DNA of 64,000 nt. Source: Micrasema longulum (Eukaryota > Arthropoda > Insecta > Trichoptera > Brachycentridae). Where the stretch lies: the NCBI GenBank assembly GCA_022494885.1, contig JAGVSM010001666.1:310001-374000 (forward strand), read 5' to 3'. How positions within the stretch are numbered: the stretch's first letter is position 1; each line of letters begins with the position of its first letter. This document shows positions 35,425-47,369 of this stretch, in pieces. The notes under the pieces are model-generated. The model was given only the letters and a program-made list of their open reading frames with translations, did not search any database and was not told where the DNA came from. The translations under genes were made by a program, and so were the position numbers.

Positions 35425-35875
35425 TTATAAACGGACGACTAGATATTTGTTTTTTCTTTTAAATATATAAAAATTTTAACTTTGAAAACTAAAAAAAAAA
35501 AAAAAAATTTTATAAATAGATTTATTATTTTGTTTCTTTTAATATTTTATTTTTAAAACGGTTGAGAACCTCTGAGCTCTTATCAGGAAACAGTTATTAT
35601 TATTCCTAGGGCATTCAATATACATTGCAACAATACCAACAAATCAATGATTTATGATTTTTGCTATTTCGAATATACCGCATTATCTTTATATTTATTA
35701 TTTTTCTACCTAAGTAAGTTAAGTATTAAAATCCCAAAGTTTTTATAAAGAACATTTATAAAACAACTGTGTAATATGTATAGATATGTTGTTATTTTAT
35801 TATTTCATAATTTTGTAATAGAACACATTTATGTTAATTGTGTTTATGTTTATAAAAGGCCTTTGTGCCGTGTAT
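35425..35875 (+). repeat. Dispersed repeat R, copy 1
   Basis: About 400 bases match 47370-47790 closely (shared cctagggcattcaatataca, caacaataccaacaaatcaa, gtaatatgtatagatat). Non-coding; possibly the 3' region of a retroelement. Confidence 0.75.
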
Positions 35876-35879
35876 TAAT

Positions 35880-36115
35880 TTAAGAAATTTGGATATTCAA
35901 ACATGGGCAAAATGGTGAATGTTACACAGTGTGTAAAGTGGCCACTTAAACCTGCCAATGACAGGTCATAAGCCCTGTAAATGCCTAGAATTCTATATTC
36001 CCTTATTTTAGGTATTCTCCATCCCTGTTGTAATTTGTCAATCTGAATGACTCTCGAGGGGGTGAAATCCAGTATTTTGTCTACGAACATTTGGACAAAC
36101 TCAAATTTTGTAATT
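35880..36115 (-). repeat. Dispersed repeat X with terminal part
   Basis: Reverse-orientation copy running from the internal block to the end (ggtgaaatccagtattttgt, acgaacatttggacaaactc). Confidence 0.8.
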
Positions 36116-36267
36116 ATTTGTTTGTTTTTCTGTAAATAAAATCAACGTAATACATTATTTTGGATAGTCAAATATAACGCGCTTCTATGCGCGATTTGCC
36201 CCTGACGTACTATCAGAGCTATGATTCTTTAAACTTTTGTAATTTTGAAACTACTCCATCTGTGATG

Positions 36268-36360
36268 TCACAAGTTCTCTACGGTGAGTTCTGCTGGTTA
36301 GTGAATTGGCTTTTCTGTCATTGGTTGATTTACGAAAGCTTGTGACGTCATTCAAAGCAG
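36268..36360. repeat. Short inverted repeat with TGACGTCA-like arms
   Basis: ctgtgatgtcacaag near 36270 and cttgtgacgtcattc near 36338 are inverted relatives about 70 bases apart; it could be a small MITE. Confidence 0.4.
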
Positions 36361-36369
36361 CTTATTATT

Positions 36370-37310
36370 TTTTTTTTCAAACATTTTTGATAAACTTCAT
36401 CGACATTTACATGTTTTAATTTTTACCACGTGCCAGAAAACATTTTTATATCCAATTATTCGTAGTACTGCACTTATAAAAAATAAGAATTTTGTATTTA
36501 AATTAAAGCGTGAGGAGACACACGCATGAACACACTATGCTGTCAACGAGTAAAATGATCAATTATAGTGTTATAAGTCTCTTCTTTTGAAAAGTCTATT
36601 TTTTGGCTGGCTGGAAGATATTGCTTTTAGCATTAAGTCCGCCAAATATGTATCAAGTACGCATGAGCGTATTATACATTGTATTATTTGATAATTTTAT
36701 TTATTTTAATTTTATTGATCATCCTAACTGATACATGCATGAAACCATGTATGTTCCTTTAAATTGCCATAATAGATGAGATTTAAAAAATAAACTGTTA
36801 AATAGAATTAATGGTTTTCTCCTAAATATTTTTATTAAAAAAATGCATTTTTAGTTGGTTTGTAAACATGGTCACGTTGAAACAAAACCTCGAAGAATTT
36901 AATCAGTACATAAAGCTAAAAAAATCGTACAACTGCATTTTCAACTTGTTTTCCCAAATTTTGTTATTTTAGTGGTTTTATCACTATTCCGACGATATGT
37001 ACTTAAATTTATGTAATTATACCGTGAAAAATATTTTAAAATTACTAAATAAAATTAAAAATTTTAAATTTAATCTCACTATTCGAAGAATATCTACAAT
37101 GAAAATTTTGGGACATCAACAATTGAATTGTTAATATTTTATTTTATTAAGTCCATAAACGACATCGTACATTTATAAACTCTGGGTCGAATTTTAAAAC
37201 ATTGGTGCTATTCAAACGACTTTTTTTTTGATAAATAAAAATAAAAAATCAAGTAAACAAGGAAAAAGGAGAGGTTTGGCGAAAAATTTTTATATCAACT
37301 AATTGACAAT
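36370..37310. other. Non-genic AT-rich stretch
   Basis: Apart from the LINE/SINE-type tail at 36603-36655 (ggctggctggaagatattgc, then aagtccgccaa), nothing recognised. Confidence 0.45.
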
Positions 37311-37319
37311 ATTTTTAAT

Positions 37320-37520
37320 TTTCTCTGCGTCCGGGGGGTTTATTTTTATACCAATTTCATACACCACAACAGGCCAGAAGGCCCAATTACCGTGGTAAAT
37401 TACCACACAAAACACCCAGAATGGAGAAGCATCATGCTGGATTTTTGTATTCTCACCGGGAACCAAACCTAAAACCTTTCGTGGGTTTACAAAGCGTCTT
37501 AACCACAGAGGCCACCAATT
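37320..37520 (-). repeat. tRNA-derived SINE, family SINE1
   Basis: The reverse strand has the head tggtggcctctgtggttaag, a B-box-like aggtttggttcccggtgaga and the 3' body gggccttctggcctgttg. Same family as 48749-48935. Confidence 0.78.
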
Positions 37521-37534
37521 AGAAAATATATTTT

Positions 37535-37915
37535 TGTAAGACACCCATCCACAATTCCTCTTTTTTCTCTAACTCATATAGTGCCCATGCGCCTCGACTG
37601 TGGAATCATCTCCCATCCACCATCAAAGATGTTACTACAGTATCTCTGTATAAATCACGTCTGAAGAAACATCTCCTTTCTCTTTCTTAATCTCTCCTTC
37701 TTTCCCGTTTTCTTCTTTTTCTTTTGTGTAATGGTATTGATTTTGGATGATTTATCATAAATTCATTTATTTTTATATACGTATCTTTAGCTTTTTTCTA
37801 TGAAATATGTTTTGTAACTTGACTTAAATAAAATAAAACTAATTTTAATGGTCGGTTGGAAGAAATTGCCATTTGGCAATAAGCTCGCCAATGTACAATT
37901 CATATTTAAAAAAAT
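37535..37915 (+). mobile_element. CR1/Jockey-like LINE 3' end
   Basis: Third copy of the 10020 family, 5'-truncated at ccatccacaattcctc. It keeps cgactgtggaatcatctccc, the coding end and the perfect hairpin attgcca-tt-tggcaat (37865-37880). Confidence 0.8.
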
Positions 37916-38084
37916 TCCTTACGATTCTATAGATCAAATTGTTTTTATTAATTAACTATTTTATATTACGACCACCCTTTTTTATTTTGTATTGCGAGTG
38001 AATCAGATATGTACTAATTGTATGCCAATAAACACAGTATTTTGACACCGAAACTAGAGAAAAAAACATGTATGCTTATATGAT

Positions 38085-38205
38085 TTGAAAATCTTAGGAT
38101 TTATAAAGCTTATGACTTGTCATTGGCTGAAACGTTAGAGTGAAGTGATCACTTAAACCAGCCAATGAAAGAACATAGCCCCTGTAAATGCCTAGACTTT
38201 CAATA
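38085..38205. repeat. Repeat X, head-to-head fragment
   Basis: The piece aaagcttatgacttgtcatt at 38106 is followed by the inverted equivalent aaaccagccaatgaaagaac at 38155: two X fragments face each other. Confidence 0.6.
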
Positions 38206-38209
38206 TACT

Positions 38210-39410
38210 TACAAAAGTGTTTCTCTATCTTGAAGTATCTGTCGATCTCGATAAAGTTATTTATATGGATTTTTAATTTGTTTTAACTTTGTCCAGGTGT
38301 TAGTGGTTAAATGGTTTGGCTTTTAGCCAATTTTCTTTCAATTCGACCGTAATAGAATAATTTAATATCCCACGTAGGCTCAAATTTCACGCCGTGAAAA
38401 ACTAATAATAAAACAACTTGATAATGTGGTAACCATTTTAGCCATTACACGACGATAGGCTTTAGTGGTTGTGAAATATAATTTCTTAATATGAACGAAA
38501 TATACGAATCCAAAATTGTTTTTTCTGTTTCGGGGAAAAATGTTATTTTACACCGTTTTCAATATTTTATAAGACGTAAAACCATATCGCTAGGCAATTA
38601 CTTCAATTTCTAGGTTTAATCTATATATGAACAACTGTATGAAGAAGATAGAATGTATGGGTATTGGAGCGAAAACAGATAATAAAGTGATACTAAACGA
38701 AAATATGAAACTAATTATTTATAAATGGCGCTTTTATATTTTTTTATTGAAAAATGCTGTTTTTACGTTTATTTTCCATGGAAATTAAAAAAAAACTTGG
38801 TTTGCGAAAATTTAACCCATCAACATTGAAAGAAATATACTAACACTATAATTCAGGTTCTTTTTACAAAGTGGTGTAAAAAACAAAAAATAAGATAAAC
38901 ATTTAAAAAAAAAACATTTGATGTACTAATGTAAACTATAAAATAAAAATAATAATTATAATAATAATAATGGTTTTTTAACGAAAATTACAAATTCTTT
39001 ATCTACTACATACAAACTTATGTTGATTTCTCTGGATTATGTCTAGTCTGCCTAACTAGGTGCAACCTGTTTTAAGGCAGACATTAAATTGCAAAAATAA
39101 ACAATAACATGACTTAAATTAACATATTACAACAGAGATGAAGAACATTTAAGGGAAAGAAGTTTTTGCATAATCCTACTCAATAACGTAATAAATGCAT
39201 TGAGGTTAGAAAAATATATTTCTGAGGAATTCTTTCAATAATAATTCACATTTTTCTATGTTTTCCCCCCGTGCAAATAGAAAACATTCCAATTCATCGC
39301 TTTACAGTTTAATAATCTTTGATATGTTAGTCGGTTAATAAGTGGGATTTTTGTTATATGGTTGCAAATTTCCGTTATAACGAATGGGAGTATATAAATA
39401 TATGGGAACA
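38210..39410. other. Non-genic AT-rich stretch
   Basis: No supported gene. A piece near 38625-38690 (caactgtatgaagaagatag) resembles the CMKEL segment of family A reverse transcriptase but is too short to call. Confidence 0.4.
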
Positions 39411-39414
39411 ATGT

Positions 39415-39660
39415 ATAGATTTGGAAAAACAGGGACGAAAGTAGACTGAATGCTGTCCAAATGCGATCTCTCAGTCAAATGTGTGATAAAACTATGTACA
39501 ATAGATGCTCAAATGTTTAGATCCGTACATTATTCAAGGCTGAGATAAGCATTATCGGCAAAATCAAGAAAAAAGATCTGCGCAGGTTTGGACATGTAGA
39601 GCGAATAAACAGCAAAAGAACAACTAAAAATTTCGTTGAACATTTTCAATCCTTTCTATG
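39415..39660 (+). mobile_element. RTE-like LINE relic, family A
   Basis: Broken frame WKNRDESRLNAVQMRSLSQM, CDKTMYNRCSNV, then LRRFGHVERINSKRTTKN. Heavily mutated. Confidence 0.75.
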
Positions 39661-40164
39661 TTTGTTGTGTATTGTGGGCTTCCGTTTGCAGCGGAGAACT
39701 GAGTCGTTGAATAAGTCAGGATCGTACATCGTCTAAAATTTTGAAAAAAATACTAATTGCTCTTCCTAATAGAGAATTCTGAGCAGCTGTGGTGTTGCAT
39801 TTGTCGTTGCTCAGTAACGTAGTATGTCGAAAAATTTATGAAAATTACTGTAAAACAGTTTTATAAACGCTTCCATGACATTCATAACGACATAATTTGT
39901 TTTATTTTTTAGAGTCGTATTTATAGTATTTTAGCTAGGGTATTTCTGGTACGTACTTCAGAAACTCGCGGATTTTTTCACCTTCATGCTCCGAAGGGTT
40001 AATACTAGCTCAAGATTTTCCTCTCTTGTAAATAATCTGCAATGTATTGCACACGACAAGACCGCCACTCACTTACGTAATATTTAGGTCATGGTGCTTC
40101 TAACTTTCTTAATACTTAAATCTGGGAAAATGTAAAGAAACCGCTACAGGGCTGAATCTATGTA

Positions 40165-40330
40165 TGTATACATGGTTAGCATGAGTTTAAAAATCAATGA
40201 TGCCAAAACCCGTGTACTGCGTAATACTTCGCGTCCTGGTGCTCAAGATCCCCTGACTGTCAAACCAAATCATCAAAACGGTTAAGAGTTTCAAATACCT
40301 GGAAGTATTTTACAGAAAATGGAAGTCGAT
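40165..40330 (+). mobile_element. RTE-like LINE fragment, probably family B
   Basis: Reads MSLKINDAKTRVLRNTSRPG and, after a frameshift, FKYLEVFY: the stretch just after the YADD box in related copies. Confidence 0.55.
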
Positions 40331-40334
40331 TTTC

Positions 40335-40980
40335 TTAATCGGGATTTTTACCCAAGAGTCCGTATCGAGTCCGTTTTATTTCACAGACAGGATTTTTTTG
40401 TCATGCGCCCGGACACAGATATTTGAGTCCGCGATATTATTTTTATTGTAATAATTCACTTCCACTTAAAAATAAGCTTTTAGCTCTATTGAATAGAACA
40501 AAAGCATTCTAAACTTATGGTTTGGTTTTACGTTTAACAAAATACGTTTACCGGAAATCACGTTGTTTAAAAAACATTTTTAAAGTAATAAAAGTCTATG
40601 AAATACTGACCAATAAAAACATTTTTTGCTCATTATTAGTAGCAGGCAAAACCAGTCCGACGTGTAGTGCCTTTTTTGCATATTATCGTGAAAGCCTTTG
40701 CGAGAGAGTGATTGAAAAACGATGTTCAAATACATATTTATCAAAGTCCCTCAACCTTGTATTTTATTTTATTTTTTCAAAAATATCTACATAATAGTCT
40801 TAAATAAAAGTCCCGCTGATTTGTACACTTTTTTTTTTACTTGAAAAACGTTACATAAAATACCATATTTTATTACATTATCAAAAACTAAAAACTATCA
40901 CTAATACAAAAATCTTTTTACGATTGACCATAATTTGAGCATACGTCTCACTCCTGTATTTAACTCACTATTTTAAATAT
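40335..40980. other. Non-genic AT-rich stretch
   Basis: The 90-codon + frame at 40522-40794 has no recognisable motif. Confidence 0.4.
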
Positions 40981-40984
40981 TGTT

Positions 40985-41275
40985 TGGTCACATGTTAAAT
41001 ATTTTAAATTTATATTATTGCAGTGTTCTTTTACCATATTTATTGCAATATCTAGGAACAGCTAGCCCTTCCATACTAGTAAACCTGGTGTTGTAATCAT
41101 GCACCAACCTGTGTTTATAATCGGAGTGCGACGCATGCTGACAAATAAAGTTGTTCCAAAAAAGAGCCCTAACTGATAATTTATTTACAGATTTAAACAT
41201 CGATGATATTGAAATATTGTGTCTCTGGAGGTAAACATCTTTATGTATTAGCGATTCGATCATAGAATTTCGCAA
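40985..41275 (-). mobile_element. LINE C-terminal relic
   Basis: The reverse strand frame ends HDYNTRFTSMEGLAVPRYCN then KYGKRTLQYYN, the usual H.YNTR......P.......G.R...Y segment after a Jockey-like reverse transcriptase. Upstream residues are unremarkable. Confidence 0.6.
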
Positions 41276-41279
41276 AGTT

Positions 41280-42205
41280 TAAATAAAATTAATATTTGTT
41301 TCACTTGATACCTCCCAGGAAGTTATAGCGTATCGTATAATTGATTCTACTTAAACTTTTATTTTGCTGTTGTAAGTGATACACGTAGTTTGTAAGTTTT
41401 ATATTTGAAAATAAAAGTTTGCGTTGTCGAATAAAACCAGTACAAAATAATGAAAATAAATTTCGAAGTCAATCGCGACAATATTGCAGTTTTGTTCCAC
41501 TTTTTCCAATACAGCTCTGCGTTTTAGCTGACCAAAAGCGTTTCGATGGTTAGAAATTCAGGTTTTTGGGGCAATATTCCATAGTTATAAGTTCACGATA
41601 CATGGCATGTTACGGACAGTTGTTTGTTCTCTATTTTGTCTCTACCCAACTTTATATATCTGAGATTCTCTCTGGTCAGAAGTACTTACAAGTTTAAATG
41701 ACTTCCGAATCCGACATTTAATGGTCTTCGACAACAGCAAACCTAAAATAAATAATAAAGTATGTTTCAAAGATAATGGGTAATTTTTATTCATAGTGAT
41801 TCATTAAGCAAACGCAGAAAAGTTCCTATAAAGGTTCACAGCCGAAATTCCCTCCTTTTCCCAACACTTCTTTTTATGGGCCTGCCACACACTCGACCAA
41901 TGGCATGGGAAGTAGCAAGGAAAGGAGGCAGAGACGTGGTGTGGCAACATTACTCGTCATGCCGCACGTTATGCTCCTCGTCGTGCCCACCGCTCCCTAT
42001 TTGTCGGTTTTTTGAGCGTGAGTCAAAGAACCGGCAATCTGAGCGTGAGTGGCTGGCCACATAATCGTGCGGTCACAGTACGCATTGATACGCATCGAGC
42101 GCTCACACAAGACGTACGCGTCATTTTCGAATTATGTATTTTTCTTTGTACGACATTGATATAATTAGCTAAACTTATAATAACAAAACCTTTTAACATA
42201 GTTAT
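41280..42205. other. Unassigned, with a GC-richer patch
   Basis: 41870-42125 is richer in GC and has a direct repeat (gagcgtgagtcaaagaa at about 42015, gagcgtgagtggctggc at about 42041). No gene or element ends recognised. Confidence 0.4.
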
Positions 42206-42211
42206 TGCAAT

Positions 42212-42325
42212 ATTTGAGTTTGTCCAAATGTTTGTAGATAAAATACTGGATTTTACCCCTTCGGAAGTCGTTAAGATAAACGAATTACAACAAGGATAGA
42301 GAATACCTCAAAGAAGGAAATAAGG
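42212..42325 (+). repeat. Dispersed repeat X, left terminal part
   Basis: Starts tttgagtttgtccaaatg, runs through gtagataaaatactggattt and stops shortly after aacaaggatagagaatacc. Confidence 0.78.
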
Positions 42326-42364
42326 AAATGAAAAACCAACAGACCGATTTTAAACCACTTACTT

Positions 42365-42625
42365 TTAGTAGACAACTGTACTATTTCTCCCACAACATCA
42401 AATATTTTCACAACAAAAAGTGTATGTAAGGGTTGCTACTAAAATCATGTGGTTTCAAATCAGCATGCTGGTTTTATATTTTTGTGCAACAACATGGTGA
42501 AGGTGTATAGTGGGTTTTGCATGTTGGTTTAATATGTGTCCTGACGAAAAAACGCATACGTCTCAAAACCGGTAGACACAGAAAAGTCGGACAAAAAAAT
42601 TGTTCTCTACCCACCATTTTTTAAA
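42365..42625 (+). mobile_element. Penelope-like 3' end (family 2)
   Basis: Shares aacatggtgaaggtg, the hammerhead-like core and aaaagtcgg with 34600-34700. No coding sequence in this copy. Confidence 0.6.
42535..42580 (+). ncRNA. Hammerhead-ribozyme-like motif (family 2), one core base changed
   Basis: Stem I TGTGTC (42535-42540) pairs perfectly with GACACA (42575-42580). CTGACGA follows at 42541-42547, then a hairpin (acg...cgt), then CAAAACC where CGAAAC is expected (the G of GAAA is A), a palindromic ACCGGT in place of stem III and the GUA triplet directly before stem I. All spacings fit a type I minimal hammerhead. Confidence 0.65.
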
Positions 42626-42889
42626 GTATTATACAATTAAGAACAAGAAATGTCACAAAAATAAAATTACATACATACATTAAAAGCAGTTATTTATTAT
42701 TTTAATCTATTATTTTAAGAGTTAATGTTTTCCCTTTTTTACCTTACATTTTAGCCATTTTTTCAAATTTAGTCTGTAGTTTGATAAAATATATAAGCCA
42801 TTTTAAAATAACGTTTTTTAAAAATTAAACAATTAAAAAAAGTATATAAAAATTACATAAAAAAATACAAGTTATATTTAACTATAATA

Positions 42890-43620
42890 AAAGAAACAAA
42901 TTATAACAGAGATGAAGAAGATGAAATGGAAGGGAACAGATGGAAGAATTAAAAAAATATGGATGTTCAGACACAGGCAAAATGGTGGATAATTTTTTTA
43001 TTTTTTTTTTATCTTTTTTATACATTATAAAGAAAACAAAGTATTAAGATATATTTTGTCCCGATAAACTATTCAATAATAGTTTGTCATCGGGTGCTCA
43101 GATATTAGTTTTAATTAATAATCAAATAAGAAGAGTACAGACATAATAAAAAATATACGTATAAAATAATAAACATAAAAAATAGTTTAAAGATTTTTTT
43201 TTTTTAAAGCAAGAAAATAGAGTAAAATATTACAATTAAGAATAGTAATTTACTTGAATATATTTTAAATATAAGAAAAAAAATAATAAACACATATATA
43301 AATAAATGTAATCAAAAAAAGATAAAAAATAAATTAATCAAAGTAAAGTAAATCGAGAATTTCAATTCATATCTACAGAAAAAAATAAAAATATTAAGAA
43401 AATTAAAATTAAAAGATGTTGCACAGTGTGTAAATTGGCCACTTAAACCAGCCAACGACTGGCCATAAGCCCTGTAAATGCCTATACTTCCGTACTTCCT
43501 TCTCTAAAATGTTCTCCATCTCTTTTGTAATTTGTTAACCTTAATGGACTTCCTAGGGAGTGAAATCCAGTATTTTGTCTACAAACATTTGAAAAACTCA
43601 AAATATTATAGTCAAATTAT
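42890..43620 (-). repeat. Repeat X interrupted by an insertion
   Basis: The X copy is split at about 42990 and resumes at 43418. The roughly 430-base AT-rich insert holds a hairpin-prone tail (cccgataaactatt ... aatagtttgtcatcggg at 43060-43098). The right X end reads gggagtgaaatccagtattt. Confidence 0.7.
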
Positions 43621-43624
43621 TTTT

Positions 43625-44515
43625 TCAACCGGCAGATTACGCCTCTAGAAATAAAGACTAAACTTAGGTACATTGGAATTCATAATATTTAACAAAAAGT
43701 ATTTTTTGTTCTTACGATTGAAATATAATACATTGAACAAAAATGTTATTTTAGAAAAAAACGTATATTTTAGATTTTTTAAATAAATAAAATCATTTTA
43801 TGTCACTCGAATCTACGCTATTGTACTTGAATTTAGGGTCAAATTATGTCTTCGATAATTATTGTTAAAAAAAAATTAATCGATTATTTCCAACCGCTTT
43901 TTACGAAATAATGTTCTCGGTCTTATTTCGGGAAGAATATTTAAGTTATAAATATTTATTTTTACAAAATGTTTTGAACAAACTTTCAATATTTATATCG
44001 ACCATTTGACGGCATTAATAATAGTATTTTACCGTTGCAAATAATAACGTTAAATAAAGAAAACTTTTAGTAACTTTTGAGAAAACTAGTTGTTTTCAAA
44101 ATGAGCTTATAAGAAAATGGTAAATTTAAAAAAAATTGCGGCAACGCCTTTATCCTTTCATGTCTTCATTATATGAGCATAAATTGACATGCTTTTTATA
44201 GCGTATTTAAAAATATTCTAGTTTGATATTCATAATCTCTTTTACTGTTCAGAGAGTTTATTCTGCTAGATTTTATGCAAAAACTTTTAAAAAAAGAAAA
44301 AAAAAACCCAAGAGCATTTTGTAAAAGGGTCTTTCAGAAAAAATAATTAAATTCAATTACTGTAACACACTTTTGAAATAAAAATTCATTTGCTTCGCAT
44401 AAAAAGTAATTTAATAATTAAGATACTAGTCTCGACGATGTTGAGTAAACAATGAAACCGGATACTGGTTATTTCAAATTTGTTGGTTTAAGTTTACACG
44501 TATTTTGTTTCTATA
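43625..44515. other. Non-genic AT-rich stretch
   Basis: No supported feature. Confidence 0.45.
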
Positions 44516-44522
44516 ATAAATA

Positions 44523-45115
44523 ACATAACAACAACAACAACAACAACAAACCATTACGCCGTTTCCCCGTAAGGGTTGGCAGAGAGGATAGAACGCCACA
44601 TTACTTTATCTTTGCATACAAATCTCGCTTCTTCTACATTCATACATCTTCTCATGCGCGCGCGCCGATTATTCCGACTTTTGACATGTCCATCTTCAAG
44701 TATTTGTTGGATTTGGTCATGCCATGTCTTTCTCGGTCTAACTCCACTTCTGCATCCATCAACATTCGCATTGTAAATATTCTTAGCCGTTCTTTCGCTG
44801 TCCATTCGTTCTACATGTCCAAACCAGCGCAGAGCTCCTTTCTTGATTGGTCGATAATGCGGATCTCAACATTTGTGCATCTATCGTACATAGTTTTACC
44901 ACACATTCGCCTGAGAGATCGTATTTCGACAGCATTCAGCCTACTTTCATCCCTGTTTTTCATCCATACTTCGCTCCCATACATCAGGGTCGGAACCAGG
45001 ACTCCGTTGTGAACGGCTAATTTTGCCTCTTGCGACTAACATTTATTTGCCAAGGTTGATTTAAGTGCTCCTTTCACTCTGTTTCCAGCGCTTGCCCTCC
45101 TTTCAATAAAATCAA
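44523..45115 (-). mobile_element. RTE-like LINE 3' end, family A
   Basis: The reverse strand reads NRVKGALKST-like near 45060, VWMKNRDESRLNAVEIRS near 44960, RRMCGKTMYDRC, then MDSERTAKNIYNANVDGCRS and ILSANPYGETA. The 3' end (ggaaacggcgtaatggttt) runs into a (GTT)n tail, seen as (CAA)n at 44526-44548. A short deletion removes the Cys-Lys-Ala segment. Confidence 0.85.
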
Positions 45116-45119
45116 GAAT

Positions 45120-45870
45120 TTTAATTAACAAAGTTGAATGCAAGACAGTGTCACGTTTTAATACAAAATTTGAAAAATGAATCTTCATTATCCGTTTTCG
45201 AAAAGCGGCTAAATTGTCACTACGTTTTATTGGAATTTCACTTATTTTTCAGTCAACCCTACTTTCATTCCGTTCCACTATAACTTTATCCTGTCGTATA
45301 TATACTGCTCTCTCTACAAACCTCCTCCCTTTACTCGTTTTACACCCTCCAAATTATCATAACTATTGTTGGATTTGCCTGTAACATATAGTTGACAGTC
45401 GATCCCCAATATTTAATTCATTAAATATGGCCAAATTTGTAGGCATCACCGTCCACGGAATCCGGATTATTCTTCTCCAGCACCGCTATTCGAAAGCGTG
45501 AATCTTTTTTTTCCCCGACTCTTTCAATATCAATGTTTCTACTCCGGAGAAAATCAAAGTTTAGACAAGATGAACCTTCGTAATTTTGGTAACGCTTCGA
45601 TCCTTCCATAACTTGACAACATTACCCATTTCATATTAAGCCACAGCGATCCACCTTTTCATTTCTTTATCACAACCACCGAACCGGTATTTAAGCCCAA
45701 GTTGACAAAGATATGAACTTTTTGGAGATGATTTAATATGTTTGATGAAGGAAATTGAATGTTTCTTGTGATGCGCATCAGTTTCAAACATGATAAATAC
45801 TCATAAAACCATATTTAACTTCGTTCGTTTAAACTTGAGAGAGTTCAGAGAAAATTCTTACGTTTTATCA
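45120..45870. other. Non-genic stretch
   Basis: No supported feature upstream of the Penelope-like insertion. Confidence 0.4.
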
Positions 45871-45887
45871 ATTACAAGCTTTCTATT

Positions 45888-46936
45888 GATTTATTTGATA
45901 TTTATTTTGTAGAATTCTATATTTAAACTTAAATAACTATAATTAGAAATCAAACACTGATTTGAGTCTACTGAACACTTTATTTTATTTTTACAAATAT
46001 AAACATGGCGCTCAACTGGGCGCTGGGCGCTCTTTCTTAACTAGATATTCAGAACACATAAGATCATTTAAAAATAAAAACAAGATTCTCAATTTGCCAA
46101 TCACTTAATTGAAAATAATCATAAAATTCATATCTCAAATAAACCAATTCCATTACACGTTGAAAGCAAAGGGCGTAAACTTAATATACTTGAACAATTG
46201 GAAATTAAAAAATATATATATGATCCTTATTTAAAAATAATAAATGAACAAACCAACCTAATATCTTCACCACTATTAAACATATTTAAATAGACTGTTA
46301 TTCTTCACTTTGTTCCTTTTTGTACACGCTTATATGACGCGTAATTAATAGATGAATCATGTTACAATTGCATTTATATATTTTGATAAGAAATTCTTAA
46401 AAATAGAAATATTGTATAATAATACATTTATGTTTATATAAATTTCCTCATTATATTTCAATCATCTTTTGAAATTAAAATCAACAGCAACCTGTTATAA
46501 TATTATTGATATTTTTTCGACAACAATTATCTAAATTTACAAAACTATAAAGCTTCATTAATTATCTCATAATACATACTTGTTTGTCAATAAATACTTA
46601 CTTTGTTATATTTTCCCCGAAATTCAAATATAAATACCTAAATTCCCCATTACCTATTAAACACTTAGCCTCACCCTTAACCATTGGTTTTACCCCTCAA
46701 TTATGATTAATGTACATGCTATAGTTCATAAGATCATTTTTATTTTCTACTTAAGTACCTTGAATTATATAACTATATAAGGACATTCAATCCTAATAAT
46801 CTTCACATTCGTTTGAAAATGCCCTAATAAGGCGAAACAATTGTCACGAAGTTTTTTTTTTTACATGTTTATATTTGTAAAAATAAAATGAAGTGTTCAG
46901 TAGACTCAAATCAGTGTTTGATTTCTAATTATAAGT
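45888..46936 (+). mobile_element. Penelope-like element, 5'-truncated, with inverted terminal copy and target duplication
   Basis: Flanked by the same 16 bases ttacaagctttctatt (45872-45887 and 46937-46952). Two 70-base arms (45938-46007 and 46864-46933) are inverted copies differing at one base. Between them lies the end of the PLE polyprotein: GRSFLTRYSEHIRSFKNKNK, a one-base frameshift, then DSQFANHLIENNHKIHIS, KGRKLNILEQLEIKKYIYD and SSPLLNIFK followed by TAG at about 46293. This is the tail of the GIY-YIG domain and the PLE C-terminus. An inverted copy of the terminal repeat at the truncated 5' end is a known PLE trait. The near-identical arms suggest a fairly recent insertion. Confidence 0.88.
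46808..46850 (+). ncRNA. Hammerhead-ribozyme-like motif in the PLE 3' terminal repeat
   Basis: TTCGT (46808-46812) pairs with ACGAA (46846-46850). Between them: TTGAAAA (46813-46819; CUGANGA with two changes), hairpin gcc...ggc, GAAA (46834-46837), a 2-base stem AC/GT around a palindromic AATT loop, and the GUC triplet ending at 46845. Geometry is complete; the 5' core is mutated so activity is doubtful. Confidence 0.6.
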
Positions 46937-46989
46937 TTACAAGCTTTCTATTCCTATTGAATCTTTAAACTATGACTTCTTAATAAATA

Positions 46990-47360
46990 CACTTATTTAG
47001 GAAGTTTATCCAGAAGACGGAAACTGAGATATTTAATTGTTTACCTTGAATATAATAAATGGCATGTTGGACTCTCCTGACTTGCTCAATATGATTCAAT
47101 TCCGAATACCTGTTGGGACTACGAGACATAATGTGCCATTCCATATAGATATTGCTGCGACTAATTATGATATTAATTCACCTATTCCAAGATTGCACAG
47201 TCTAGATCAGTTGTATTGACATTTTTCACATTAGCCAAATGAAGTTTAAACTTGCTATTAAAGAAATAATTTAGGATTCTGACTGCTGTTAAAGTATTTA
47301 TTTCAATTTGTAATGAGCGAAAAATAAATTTATAAATACTCGTCAAATAAATAAATAAAC
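46990..47360 (+). mobile_element. LINE 3' end (R1/CR1-like)
   Basis: Frames read RRRKLRYLIV then LNIINGMLDSPDLLNMIQFR, IPVGTTRHNVPFHIDIAATN and YDINSPIPRL, the same segment as in 26500 and 62045. It ends in caaataaataaataaac at about 47345-47360. Confidence 0.7.
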
Positions 47361-47369
47361 GTATCACTA

